64,000 bases of DNA from a virus. The notes under the pieces are model-generated. The model was not told the origin of the DNA. It did not search any database and saw only the letters and a list, made by a program, of their open reading frames with translations. Each line of letters starts with the position of its first letter. Position 1 is the first letter of the stretch. This document shows, one piece after another, positions 16,095-24,589 of this stretch. The translations under genes and the position numbers were made by a program. The DNA is taken from IMG/VR virus record IMGVR_UViG_3300009376_001085, positions 35,132 through 99,131 of that record; one strand, written 5' to 3'.

Positions 16095-16659
16095 CGATAA
16101 TCCTGAACAATATCGTTCTATTATAGAAATATTTAGAAAAAAAACATTTCAAGAAGGCAACGAAAGTCTAAGTTACAAAAAATATAATCCTGATAATCCT
16201 GATATAGAGACATGGATGGTGTTTAATGAAACCCAAGATCTTATATCTATATCTGCAGGCGAAAAATCTCATTACACAAATGATCCAGACATTGCTTTAA
16301 GAATTTGCAGATACCATATATTAAAACCATTTCGCAGAACACATTGTGGTTTAATGATGGCTGAATATCAAATACAATGGGCTAGAGAACATAATTATCA
16401 AATTTTATATGTTACTCATGATATTAAAAATAGAGCGTTGAATGATTTATATCAACGAAAACGTAAAATGCCATTACCATCATTTAAAAAATGGACAGAA
16501 GGTGAGTGGTATAAAAAATTACAACTAGAAAAAAATTTTTTATTTAAAACAGGAAATATGTTACAATATGTTTATACTATTAGATTGTTTGATCCTAACT
16601 TTATATGGAATCCAAAATCAGATTACATAGTAGAAAAAAAACATAACGGAGATATTTAA
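16066..16659 (+). CDS. GNAT-like acyltransferase protein
   Basis: The order of elements suggests a GNAT acyltransferase: a strand pair WMVFNETQDLISISAGE, the pantetheine-loop region ILKPFRRTHCGLMMAEYQIQ, and the following YQILYVTHDIKNRALNDLYQ helix, where GNATs place an Asn/Tyr. The usual QxxGxG/A is not exact, so the assignment is tentative. Acyl transfer from a CoA donor to a sugar or amine would fit the pathway. The gene ends the + strand arm; its stop TAA shares bases with the stop of the convergent gene. Confidence 0.5.
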   Translation: MENFLVKKYSDNPEQYRSIIEIFRKKTFQEGNESLSYKKYNPDNPDIETWMVFNETQDLISISAGEKSHYTNDPDIALRICRYHILKPFRRTHCGLMMAEYQIQWAREHNYQILYVTHDIKNRALNDLYQRKRKMPLPSFKKWTEGEWYKKLQLEKNFLFKTGNMLQYVYTIRLFDPNFIWNPKSDYIVEKKHNGDI

Positions 16660-17582
16660 TTAATTGTTTCTTTTCTCATTTGCATGTCTGTAAGACAAAT
16701 ACAAGCATGTTTGTTACATATAATAGGATCATTAGGAAGATTAATTATTCGTTTTTTAATATTTCCTAATACCCACTCGCTATCCAGACCGCAAGCAGAT
16801 CGTGTTATGGAATTATCTTCTCTAATACGGCACCCGTCTATTCCTGCATAACATTTCCAACCAAAAAAATTATCTTTTCCGGTTAATTTAGCTTCTGCTG
16901 GATCATAATACTCATTATTTAAGTATAACAAATTAGTAATTAAAGACCAATCTACATTTGTTTTCTTATTAAATAGCTTATTCCATTTTTTATGAGATAG
17001 AAATTGTTTTTGTTCATCAGTATAAGGTACATAGGCACCACCCTTATCTTCAACTAAAACTCTCATCACATACGAATTTGGATAATTTTTTAATTTGTCG
17101 TGTATGTAATAACAATTATCTAAAGACTGTTCCCAATGTGTTGGGTCTAATAAAACAGATATTACAATGGGTTTATGTTGATCGAAGATTTTACATATAT
17201 TCACTATATGATCAGATTTAGCGAATTTTGTATGCACAGAAAGTATTAAGCCTGACAAATATTTTTGATTTTCTTTCCACCAACGTAAAGTTCTAGAACC
17301 ATTTGTTATAAAATGAGTATAAACATTTCTATTATATAATTCTTTCAATAAATTGGATATTTTGGGATTTAATGTAGGTTCTCCGCCAGTAAACCTAGCA
17401 GTAAGTTGCTTATATGGATACTTTTTTTTAATTTCATCAATACACCATAAAATATCATTATTATCTAATCTAGTATTTCCTGCCCATACTAACGGTGAAC
17501 AATAAGAACACCGATAATTACAAATTGTGTTTAATACTATGTCAGTTATAAAAATATTATTATTTTCAAGAGTTAATTTCAT
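16656..17582 (-). CDS. Radical SAM protein with C-terminal Cys cluster
   Basis: The [4Fe-4S] motif CNYRCSYC is at residues 21-28 and FTGGEPTLNP binds SAM. The C-terminal 70 residues hold further cysteines (CYAGIDGC, CGL, ICNKHACIC) like a SPASM-type auxiliary cluster domain. It lies just after a QueC-like PP-loop gene with a 17-base overlap, which suggests a joint reaction. QueE was considered, but this protein is longer and has the extra cysteines. I chose the ATG at 17582; a GTG lies 45 bases upstream. It is the last gene of the long - strand array. Confidence 0.85.
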   Translation of the reverse strand: MKLTLENNNIFITDIVLNTICNYRCSYCSPLVWAGNTRLDNNDILWCIDEIKKKYPYKQLTARFTGGEPTLNPKISNLLKELYNRNVYTHFITNGSRTLRWWKENQKYLSGLILSVHTKFAKSDHIVNICKIFDQHKPIVISVLLDPTHWEQSLDNCYYIHDKLKNYPNSYVMRVLVEDKGGAYVPYTDEQKQFLSHKKWNKLFNKKTNVDWSLITNLLYLNNEYYDPAEAKLTGKDNFFGWKCYAGIDGCRIREDNSITRSACGLDSEWVLGNIKKRIINLPNDPIICNKHACICLTDMQMRKETIN

Positions 17583-18225
17583 CTGAAAAACCCCATATTC
17601 GTTCCTGACACCACCAACATATACCACAATGTCCTAATCCCGGATCTTTATTACTTTGTTTTTCCCATTCACATGATCTAGTATGTACAAATAATTTATC
17701 TATTAAATTATACTCTCTATATATTTGAGCTATTTTCTTTTTATCTATATTACACCATGGCGTATAAATTGTATTATCATATAATAGAACTTTGCGTTCG
17801 ACTGTAGGATCTCTGTTTACTTCTGAAGTTTTTTCTATAAATGTATCAGTTATATATTTTGGCGGATTTGCAGTAATGCCTGTATATATAACATTTACTA
17901 ATTTATTTTTTATATAATAATTTGTTTTATCAAATATATTACTTAATGTTTGGTGATCACAAAATGTACTATGATGTTCTATATTTATATTTCCTGTTAA
18001 CTCAATACATTTTTGAATAACATTATTAGTAATTGTTATATTTTTAAATTGTCTTGCTTTATTTCCTGACGAAAAAATATAAATCTTGTTTTTAGAATAT
18101 TTCATTAAAAAATATAAAAGCAAAGAACTATCTGCCCCGCCGCTACAACTTATACCGATAGGGCCTTCATATATTTTTAAATTGACCCCAGATAAATCTA
18201 ATTCTTTAAGTTCGACTAAATTCAT
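17566..18225 (-). CDS. PP-loop ATPase with QueC-like zinc motif
   Basis: An N-type ATP pyrophosphatase: the PP-loop SGGADSS is at residues 28-34. The C-terminus carries four cysteines, Cys185 and then CGICWWC (Cys200, 203, 206) followed by an Arg, spaced as in the zinc site of QueC, which makes the nitrile of preQ0. Length, 219 residues, equals that of QueC. No queD, folE or other 7-deazaguanine gene is in view, so the enzyme may activate a carboxylate on another substrate, perhaps the product of the neighbouring radical-SAM enzyme. It overlaps both neighbours. Confidence 0.75.
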   Translation of the reverse strand: MNLVELKELDLSGVNLKIYEGPIGISCSGGADSSLLLYFLMKYSKNKIYIFSSGNKARQFKNITITNNVIQKCIELTGNINIEHHSTFCDHQTLSNIFDKTNYYIKNKLVNVIYTGITANPPKYITDTFIEKTSEVNRDPTVERKVLLYDNTIYTPWCNIDKKKIAQIYREYNLIDKLFVHTRSCEWEKQSNKDPGLGHCGICWWCQERIWGFSDEINS

Positions 18226-18854
18226 GGCTCTAATAGATTTGTTACTGTTGATACAGATTCTTCGGTTAATTTAACATTCATTATTAATACAATATGATCT
18301 TGGTCGTCATTGGCATTAAATACGGTATGTCGTTTGCAAGTATTTAAAAAATATAAATGACCGTAATTCCAAACAAGTATTTTATTTTGTTCATATATAA
18401 AAAATCCCCCATCTAACGGGTTACATACCTGTAAAGGAACAAGTAGTCTAAAACTATCTATTGTAGATCCAATATTATCAATATGAGTAGGAAAAAATCC
18501 CCCAGGAGACAACTTTAATATATGTGATCTAACCAACCATTCTTTAAAAGGATCACAATAAAACTTTACTACATCATAAACAGGTGTCGGTATAATGAAA
18601 TCAGATTCAGATATATTTGTATTATTTTCTTTATTATATTCATACAAACTATCTAAGTCAGGACCAGGGCCTAAAATACCATCTAAATTAGTTATACTTA
18701 ATCCCCAACGATTTATATTTTTTCTAGGATTATATTTCGCCCAATTATTATTAAATTGTTTTAAATTATTTAATATTAAATCAGGGTGGGTATTTATAGT
18801 TAATTCAATTTGATCTCCATAGGCAGTTATGGTGTTAAATAATTCAAAACTCAT
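18222..18854 (-). CDS. AspH-like 2OG-Fe(II) oxygenase
   Basis: FFPTHIDNIGS supplies His124 and Asp126, and KRHTVFNAND supplies His176, typical of aspartyl/asparaginyl-hydroxylase-like proteins of phages. The position that normally carries the 2OG arginine after the second His reads DHIVLIMNV, so 2OG binding may differ. The N-terminal 100 residues are unrecognised. It overlaps the PP-loop gene by four bases and the upstream radical-SAM gene by eleven. Confidence 0.7.
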   Translation of the reverse strand: MSFELFNTITAYGDQIELTINTHPDLILNNLKQFNNNWAKYNPRKNINRWGLSITNLDGILGPGPDLDSLYEYNKENNTNISESDFIIPTPVYDVVKFYCDPFKEWLVRSHILKLSPGGFFPTHIDNIGSTIDSFRLLVPLQVCNPLDGGFFIYEQNKILVWNYGHLYFLNTCKRHTVFNANDDQDHIVLIMNVKLTEESVSTVTNLLEP

Positions 18855-19998
18855 ATGTTTTATCTCCTGGCCACAACGGCATTTTAGTTCCCTGTTTACG
18901 TTTGGGTATTTTGCTATCCGCTGAACTTACACAACTATTACTAATACAAACTTTTGGGCCATCAAATAATTTAAAATCATTATAAATGTAACCTAATGGT
19001 TTATCGTCACAACTATAACTTCGTTTTATACTACCGTCTGGTTCTCGTATTATAATGCTTCTATGCCCACTACTACATTCCCACCCTTTAAAGTTATTAA
19101 ATTCAAAAGCATTAAACCGTTCTGCTTGGTCCATAAACCAATATTTTTTATTTTTATCTCTAAATTCTACTTGAAAATGTTGCGGTACATTATTATTTTC
19201 TTCCCAGTAAATTGGGTCGGGGCGTTTGACAAATGTTGGTTTAGGTCGTGTAACATGTTTATTTTTTGCTTCAGTAAATCCACGCTGAGGCATTCCATTG
19301 TGTAACTGTTCAAGCATCTTATCATCATATCCTTTAACTACAAAATTGGCGTGAGGATCACTTTGTGGCTTTAATGTAACATTAATACCACGTTCGTGAA
19401 AATACATTACTTCATCCATTATTTTCCAAAACCATTCAGGAACCATTACACAATTAATTGTTATCTGTACATCATGTTCTTGGCATAATTCTAATTTATC
19501 TGCTAATAGTTTACGCCGCTTTATTTCACTATTATACTCACGATGGTAACTGCATGTAATACTTGCTCGATGAAATGGTGCCGCGGCTTTCACATACTTT
19601 TCAAACCAACGTATGCCGGGTGAACAGTTGCTCGTCATATGTACAGATGTATAATTTGTATTTTTAATATCATCACCTAGATACTTGAGTATTTCAAGAT
19701 AACCAGGATGCAAAGTAGGTTCGCCGCCAGACAAACTAAAATGAAAACTATTAAATCCTCGCTCCCTAGCTTGTTTTTTAATTTTATCAATTGTTTCAAG
19801 ACATAATTCTGTAGGTCTATGGTCCTTATCATCGCTCCTCCCGTGTTCCCAACAATAACTGCAATGGTAATTACAAAAGCGGCCAAGCAACCAAGAGACT
19901 GTAAATAAATCTCTGTAGAGCATATTACGTTGGCCTACTCTTACAAGTTTATCAAATGGAATTTTAGTAAAATCGTATGTACTTGTTATTTTATTCAT
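18844..19998 (-). CDS. Radical SAM/SPASM-type protein
   Basis: CNYHCSYC at residues 42-49 binds the SAM cluster, and FSLSGGEPTLHP gives the GGEP motif. The C-terminal part has GWECSSGHRSIII, then YSCDD and VCISNSCVSS, an auxiliary-cluster region resembling that of the protein at 16656, so the two are related. The final 20 residues are basic and proline-rich. It probably performs radical chemistry on the same kind of substrate as its neighbours; the substrate is unknown. Confidence 0.85.
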   Translation of the reverse strand: MNKITSTYDFTKIPFDKLVRVGQRNMLYRDLFTVSWLLGRFCNYHCSYCWEHGRSDDKDHRPTELCLETIDKIKKQARERGFNSFHFSLSGGEPTLHPGYLEILKYLGDDIKNTNYTSVHMTSNCSPGIRWFEKYVKAAAPFHRASITCSYHREYNSEIKRRKLLADKLELCQEHDVQITINCVMVPEWFWKIMDEVMYFHERGINVTLKPQSDPHANFVVKGYDDKMLEQLHNGMPQRGFTEAKNKHVTRPKPTFVKRPDPIYWEENNNVPQHFQVEFRDKNKKYWFMDQAERFNAFEFNNFKGWECSSGHRSIIIREPDGSIKRSYSCDDKPLGYIYNDFKLFDGPKVCISNSCVSSADSKIPKRKQGTKMPLWPGDKTYEF

Positions 19999-20890
19999 AA
20001 TGAATGTATTTTGTTATTGCAAAATCTATATCAGAAACATCATTAAATAATTGAATATTTCTTTCTACCCATTTTTTATATTCTTCAAACAAGCCATCCT
20101 TAAATATATCTAATTGGTTAGGAGTAATAAAAGAAATATTAGGTTTAGTTTCTTTTATTTTATTTAATATTTTTAAATATTCATTAAACATATCATTCTT
20201 TTCAAACTCATTAAAACAAGCATCCGGATTTTTTGATGATGACATTAATTGAAGCATTTTATATACCGTACTCTCTTCTGGTAGACCATATGGTAGTTTT
20301 TGTTTTCTATTTTTTTTTACTTTTTTAATTAATACATCGTATGGTTCAGCTTGATCACCAACTTCTCTCGTCCTGTTCCTTTCTGTTACCTCTAATGTTG
20401 GCTCGTTTTGTTCTTTCCAATCATTATATCGGCAAAGAAATTCAAATTCATTTTTTACTCGTAAAATATGAACCCATAATATTCTTAAAGCAAAACTATT
20501 TGATACAAAAAAAATACATTTGGTATTTGGTAATATACTAGTTAAGTTATAATCATGATGGGCTAGCCAAAAAGTTCTTTCATATGATTTACCCCAATTA
20601 TTAATATAATATATATATTCTTCAGATTCGAGATCAATTATATCTAGATATTCTTGTTTTGTTTTAAAATATGTATCAAATGAGTATATATATTTCAATA
20701 GGTGTGTTTCTGGTTCGTCGGTTGCTTCTTTAAACCTATGCCCACTTACTTCTGGCCAACCTGGAATTGTGGTTTGGCTATGATATCTATTCCACGGTTT
20801 AGTTGAATACATTATATCAGGCAAAATATAACTACCTATAAATTCGCCGCCGGCTCCTGGCGGATATACCAATACAGTTTGTTCAGTCAT
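19991..20890 (-). CDS. Hypothetical protein of the GAGGxFIG family
   Basis: The N-terminus reads VYPPGAGGEFIGSY, a glycine-rich strand-loop-helix at residues 8-21 that recalls a P-loop but lacks the lysine. The protein at 57363 has the same element (AGAGGDFIG), so they form a family here. The position and overall alpha/beta pattern hint at a sulfotransferase-like or nucleotide-binding fold, unproven. It begins and ends in small overlaps or gaps between a radical-SAM gene and an SGNH gene. Confidence 0.6.
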   Translation of the reverse strand: MTEQTVLVYPPGAGGEFIGSYILPDIMYSTKPWNRYHSQTTIPGWPEVSGHRFKEATDEPETHLLKYIYSFDTYFKTKQEYLDIIDLESEEYIYYINNWGKSYERTFWLAHHDYNLTSILPNTKCIFFVSNSFALRILWVHILRVKNEFEFLCRYNDWKEQNEPTLEVTERNRTREVGDQAEPYDVLIKKVKKNRKQKLPYGLPEESTVYKMLQLMSSSKNPDACFNEFEKNDMFNEYLKILNKIKETKPNISFITPNQLDIFKDGLFEEYKKWVERNIQLFNDVSDIDFAITKYIHYE

Positions 20891-20904
20891 TAAGAATTGT
20901 TTTT

Positions 20905-21930
20905 TTATTCTCTCTCATTTATTTTTTCTAAAAAATATTTTGCTATCCAATTATGTGATAAATGGCCAGGATGTCCTAGTTCTCGTCCAACATCATTAGA
21001 ATCCATAGTATCAAAATTGCCTTCGTCAAACCATTTATTAAAAGGTATTTCTTTACTATCTGAATATAGATATACAAACTTCGTTACTCCATTTTTATTA
21101 CATAGATATCGAATTGCATCAATATTTTTCTTAGCATTAGTTTTTGATTGATATGCATTTGAAAGTTCGTATATTAGATAATATTTAAAATATTCACGTA
21201 TTTCTCTTGTCTGACCATGACTAACAGTACCAAGGTTTACAAAAGAAAACATTCTTGATTTATTTGCACAACTACTTGTGTCTAATCCTAACTTTTGTTG
21301 TTCAAAGTAATTATTAACTTTATGATCTATATCTACAAACGAACGTCTACCTACGTTTGGTCCTAGCATACATACATATTTGGGTTTTAAAATAGGTAAC
21401 CAATATGATGCATATGTATAACATGCATCGTGTCCGGCACCTGGTAATCCAAAATTCCAACAATTTAAGTCTAATTCTTTACTTATTTTAACCGGCCATA
21501 TATCATTATAATGCATTCCAGTTCCATATGTTAAACTGCATCCTAAGAACATAATACCGTCACCTTCGTATGGATCCGATGTTCGAAATCCGTGGTTATT
21601 ATAATAATAAGTTAATGCTTCGGGTGGTACAACTTCAGAACTATTAACCCATACCTCATTTTTATTCTCTTTGTCATATTTTGGGTCAATGTCTTTTATA
21701 AAATCATAATTAGATAGCCATCCGGCGTTTTCTAGTATAGATTTTGCTTTTGCATTTTTTAAGTGATCGTTCCAAGTATCTCTGTTATCGCCACAGTCCC
21801 ACAAATAAGTTCTATTTGTTTTCCAACTATATTCATGAAAGTATGGTATTTCTTCATTGTAATTAAATGCTCCGTCTTTCCACCAGTCAACTACTTTATC
21901 AAAATCTACTTTATTGGCGTTCATTGTCAT
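20905..21930 (-). CDS. SGNH/GDSL-like hydrolase family protein
   Basis: IMFLGCSLTYGTG places the nucleophile Ser132, and LGHPGHLSHNW gives the C-terminal histidine block. Before the nucleophile is YYYNNHGFRTSD, the signature shared with the proteins at 8202 and 33634. The unrecognised N-terminal 100 residues contain several Trp-rich segments. The likely reaction is ester hydrolysis or acyl transfer on a glycan or similar product. It overlaps the upstream radical-SAM gene by four bases. Confidence 0.75.
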   Translation of the reverse strand: MTMNANKVDFDKVVDWWKDGAFNYNEEIPYFHEYSWKTNRTYLWDCGDNRDTWNDHLKNAKAKSILENAGWLSNYDFIKDIDPKYDKENKNEVWVNSSEVVPPEALTYYYNNHGFRTSDPYEGDGIMFLGCSLTYGTGMHYNDIWPVKISKELDLNCWNFGLPGAGHDACYTYASYWLPILKPKYVCMLGPNVGRRSFVDIDHKVNNYFEQQKLGLDTSSCANKSRMFSFVNLGTVSHGQTREIREYFKYYLIYELSNAYQSKTNAKKNIDAIRYLCNKNGVTKFVYLYSDSKEIPFNKWFDEGNFDTMDSNDVGRELGHPGHLSHNWIAKYFLEKINERE

Positions 21931-23216
21931 ATATACCTTTCAATTCGAGGATGAAGATAATCTAAAACATTTGTATTTCTAATTTTATCTTGCATAATTG
22001 TGTGTTTTTTAAAATGAAAGCGTAACTCATCAATACTATTAGGTTTAATAGTAGGATATGATTCTTCAGGAAATATTTCCCATATTGGTTCAGTTAAACA
22101 AGTCTGTACAGGCATTAATGTTTTTTCGATAAAATATTCATCCTTTATGTTACATTCTTTTATTAGATCATTAATTTCTTTTACTATGAACTTTTTATCA
22201 TCGTCAAATAAAATAGCAGGATGGAAATGAGGTGGTTCTTCACATGCTTGAATATAAGGGGGTGCAATATTATCACCTTGTTTATATAAATTATAAAAGA
22301 ATTTACCCCAGGTTTTAACATCAAAAATATTATACATTTGCAATACTAAATTTATAGATAAATGTACAAGATTTTCCATTTCACGTAATGAATATACATT
22401 ATTAATAACTTGATCCCATTTTGCATTTGTTCGTATATAATCATATGTTTTTCCGGTTCCGTCTAAACTTGCACAAACATTCAACTTTTTAAATTGTTTA
22501 AATAATTGCCAATGTTTATTAAAATTTGTACAATTAGACGTAATATTTAAATTTAAATCAGTATTACCTTCCTCTATTAATTTTTCCAAAAATGATATTG
22601 TATCGGGATCAACTGTAGGCTCGCCTCCTAAAATATTCAACCTTTTAATAAGTTTAAAATCAATAGTAGAAATAAATTTAATTATATCCATATTAGATGT
22701 TTCCTTACGCCATCGATCGCCTCGATAATATTGATGAATTTCTGGATTGGCTGTTACTTCTTTTAATATTTCTGTACTATTTCCTGGATCACACATACGA
22801 CATTTTAAGTTACAAACATTACCTGGTCTAATATCTAAGGCCAATGGTTGTTTAAATTCGTTACCATAATTTATATCATCTGTTACAGTACCTCCATCAC
22901 GTTCTATATATTCTAATCTGTCACTGCTCCATCCTTTTCGTTCTCTATCTCCACATACATGACATTCGATAGGTTCTTCGCCTTTTAATAATTTTTTCCG
23001 TATTTCTAAAAGTTGTTTATCTTTATAAAAAAATTCTTTAAGACGATTACTAGCCGGTATGCCAGATACTTTTTCACTGAATGCTGATCGTGTTTTTCGA
23101 CCCTCACAACACATTTTTATAGAATCCTTGCCAGCATTAATATAGATATGCATAAATGGTGCCGGGCAATAAAAATCTTTACGTATTTTTATTTTTTCAT
23201 GTAACTCTGATCTCAT
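21927..23216 (-). CDS. Twitch-type radical SAM protein
   Basis: An N-terminal cysteine module (YCPAPFMHIYINAG, KMCCEGR, ECHVCGDRE; residues 17-90) comes before the radical-SAM core at residues 135-142 (CNLKCRMC) and the SAM motif LGGEPTVDP. This order, auxiliary module first, is typical of the proteins named twitch-domain radical SAM in marine phages. The C-terminus ends ...LDYLHPRIERYI. It is a close relative of the next gene, with which it overlaps by four bases (ATGA). Confidence 0.88.
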   Translation of the reverse strand: MRSELHEKIKIRKDFYCPAPFMHIYINAGKDSIKMCCEGRKTRSAFSEKVSGIPASNRLKEFFYKDKQLLEIRKKLLKGEEPIECHVCGDRERKGWSSDRLEYIERDGGTVTDDINYGNEFKQPLALDIRPGNVCNLKCRMCDPGNSTEILKEVTANPEIHQYYRGDRWRKETSNMDIIKFISTIDFKLIKRLNILGGEPTVDPDTISFLEKLIEEGNTDLNLNITSNCTNFNKHWQLFKQFKKLNVCASLDGTGKTYDYIRTNAKWDQVINNVYSLREMENLVHLSINLVLQMYNIFDVKTWGKFFYNLYKQGDNIAPPYIQACEEPPHFHPAILFDDDKKFIVKEINDLIKECNIKDEYFIEKTLMPVQTCLTEPIWEIFPEESYPTIKPNSIDELRFHFKKHTIMQDKIRNTNVLDYLHPRIERYI

Positions 23217-24589
23217 TCTAAATATCTTTTTAATTGTGGCGTAATCTCTAAAACATTTGTTTTTCGTATTTTGTCTGCTACTAATGTGTGACGAACAAAT
23301 TGTTCTTTATTATATTGAATATTAGGTATCATCCAACGATCTGCTCTTTTTTCTATATTTTCTGGTATGTTATCTGTAAATTTAGATTCTTTTCTATAAT
23401 GACTTACATCTTTATTAAGATCTGAATATACTTGTTGAAAACATTCTTGTTCTTTATCATTTATGTTATAGTCATATATTACTCTATCTATTTCGCTTCT
23501 AATAAAATCTTTATGATCTTCATCTAGCCAATGTACATTTAAATGCATTGGTTCAACTATCGGATGTAGTGCTGGTGGATCTATAAATTCAAACCGTCGA
23601 CTTTGTTCTATCATCCATGCAACATGATAATAGATATGAAATACGTTATATACATTTATAACACTATTGAATCCTATACTATAAATATTAGGTAACTCAC
23701 ATGCTTTTAAAAAGTTTGCGTGAACTTTTTTCCATTCACACCCTGTTCTACAATATTCAAATACTTTTCCTATTCCGTCAACACTAAATCTTAATTGTAA
23801 TCTTTTAAATTGAGAAAGTAATTCAACTGCTTGTTTAGGCCAAACTGTGCCATTAGTAATTATGTGTAATTTTATATTTTTAGCATCGCCATGGTCTACT
23901 AATTGCTTCCATATTTTAAAACAATTAGGATCTATTAACGTTTCGCCTCCAGACATTTTCAACCATCGAACATCTGTTAAATCATAATTTTCATATAACC
24001 TAGAATTATCTTGGTCCCAGTCAATAGATTCTGCCATTCTCATTTGCCATTTATTATCAGTATACATATCCCAATATGTGCCTTCTAATAAATCATGATT
24101 ATCTAGTACTTCTTTTTCTATTTTACTACTCCAGATGCTACAACAAGATCGACATTTAGCATTACATAGTTTACCAGGACGTAAGTCTAAATCAATTGGA
24201 TGGCCATATTTATTACCTGTTTTAATATTAAGCCCCATATCTTCTACTGTTAAATCTGCATCAGAATACTTCTCTATAAATTCTACTCTTGTACTTTCTC
24301 TATCAACTCCGATTTCTTCATAGTGTTTACAATAATCGCACGGACGAGATCCATTTTCGAGAACCGGCCATTCGTTATTTAAAAATGATTTTCGTATGCT
24401 TTTAATTTTATCACCAGTCCATAATCGATGTTGTTGGGCCGCAACTGAATCGCCTTTTTTAATTGCAGGAGTATCTATTCTATCTATAATATCACTCATA
24501 CAACATAATTTAAATGCACTATTCCCCATACTTGTGTACGTATGTAAAAACGGAGCAGGACAAAATACTTTTTTTAACTGTTCTCTCAT
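23213..24589 (-). CDS. Twitch-type radical SAM protein
   Basis: The N-terminal module has FCPAPFLHTYTS, KLCC and CDYCKHYEE (residues 10-92). The core motif is CNAKCRSC at 142-149, with SGGETLIDP in place of GGEP. The tail IRKTNVLEITPQLKRYLE mirrors the IRNTNVLDYLHPRIERYI tail of the downstream paralogue, so the two arose by tandem duplication and may act as a pair. Substrate unknown. Confidence 0.88.
   Translation of the reverse strand: MREQLKKVFCPAPFLHTYTSMGNSAFKLCCMSDIIDRIDTPAIKKGDSVAAQQHRLWTGDKIKSIRKSFLNNEWPVLENGSRPCDYCKHYEEIGVDRESTRVEFIEKYSDADLTVEDMGLNIKTGNKYGHPIDLDLRPGKLCNAKCRSCCSIWSSKIEKEVLDNHDLLEGTYWDMYTDNKWQMRMAESIDWDQDNSRLYENYDLTDVRWLKMSGGETLIDPNCFKIWKQLVDHGDAKNIKLHIITNGTVWPKQAVELLSQFKRLQLRFSVDGIGKVFEYCRTGCEWKKVHANFLKACELPNIYSIGFNSVINVYNVFHIYYHVAWMIEQSRRFEFIDPPALHPIVEPMHLNVHWLDEDHKDFIRSEIDRVIYDYNINDKEQECFQQVYSDLNKDVSHYRKESKFTDNIPENIEKRADRWMIPNIQYNKEQFVRHTLVADKIRKTNVLEITPQLKRYLE

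Noticed and set aside
16656-18225. A complete 7-deazaguanine DNA modification pathway
   Set aside because: Only a QueC-like protein and an atypical radical SAM protein are present; QueD, FolE and a DpdA-like transglycosylase are not in the window.
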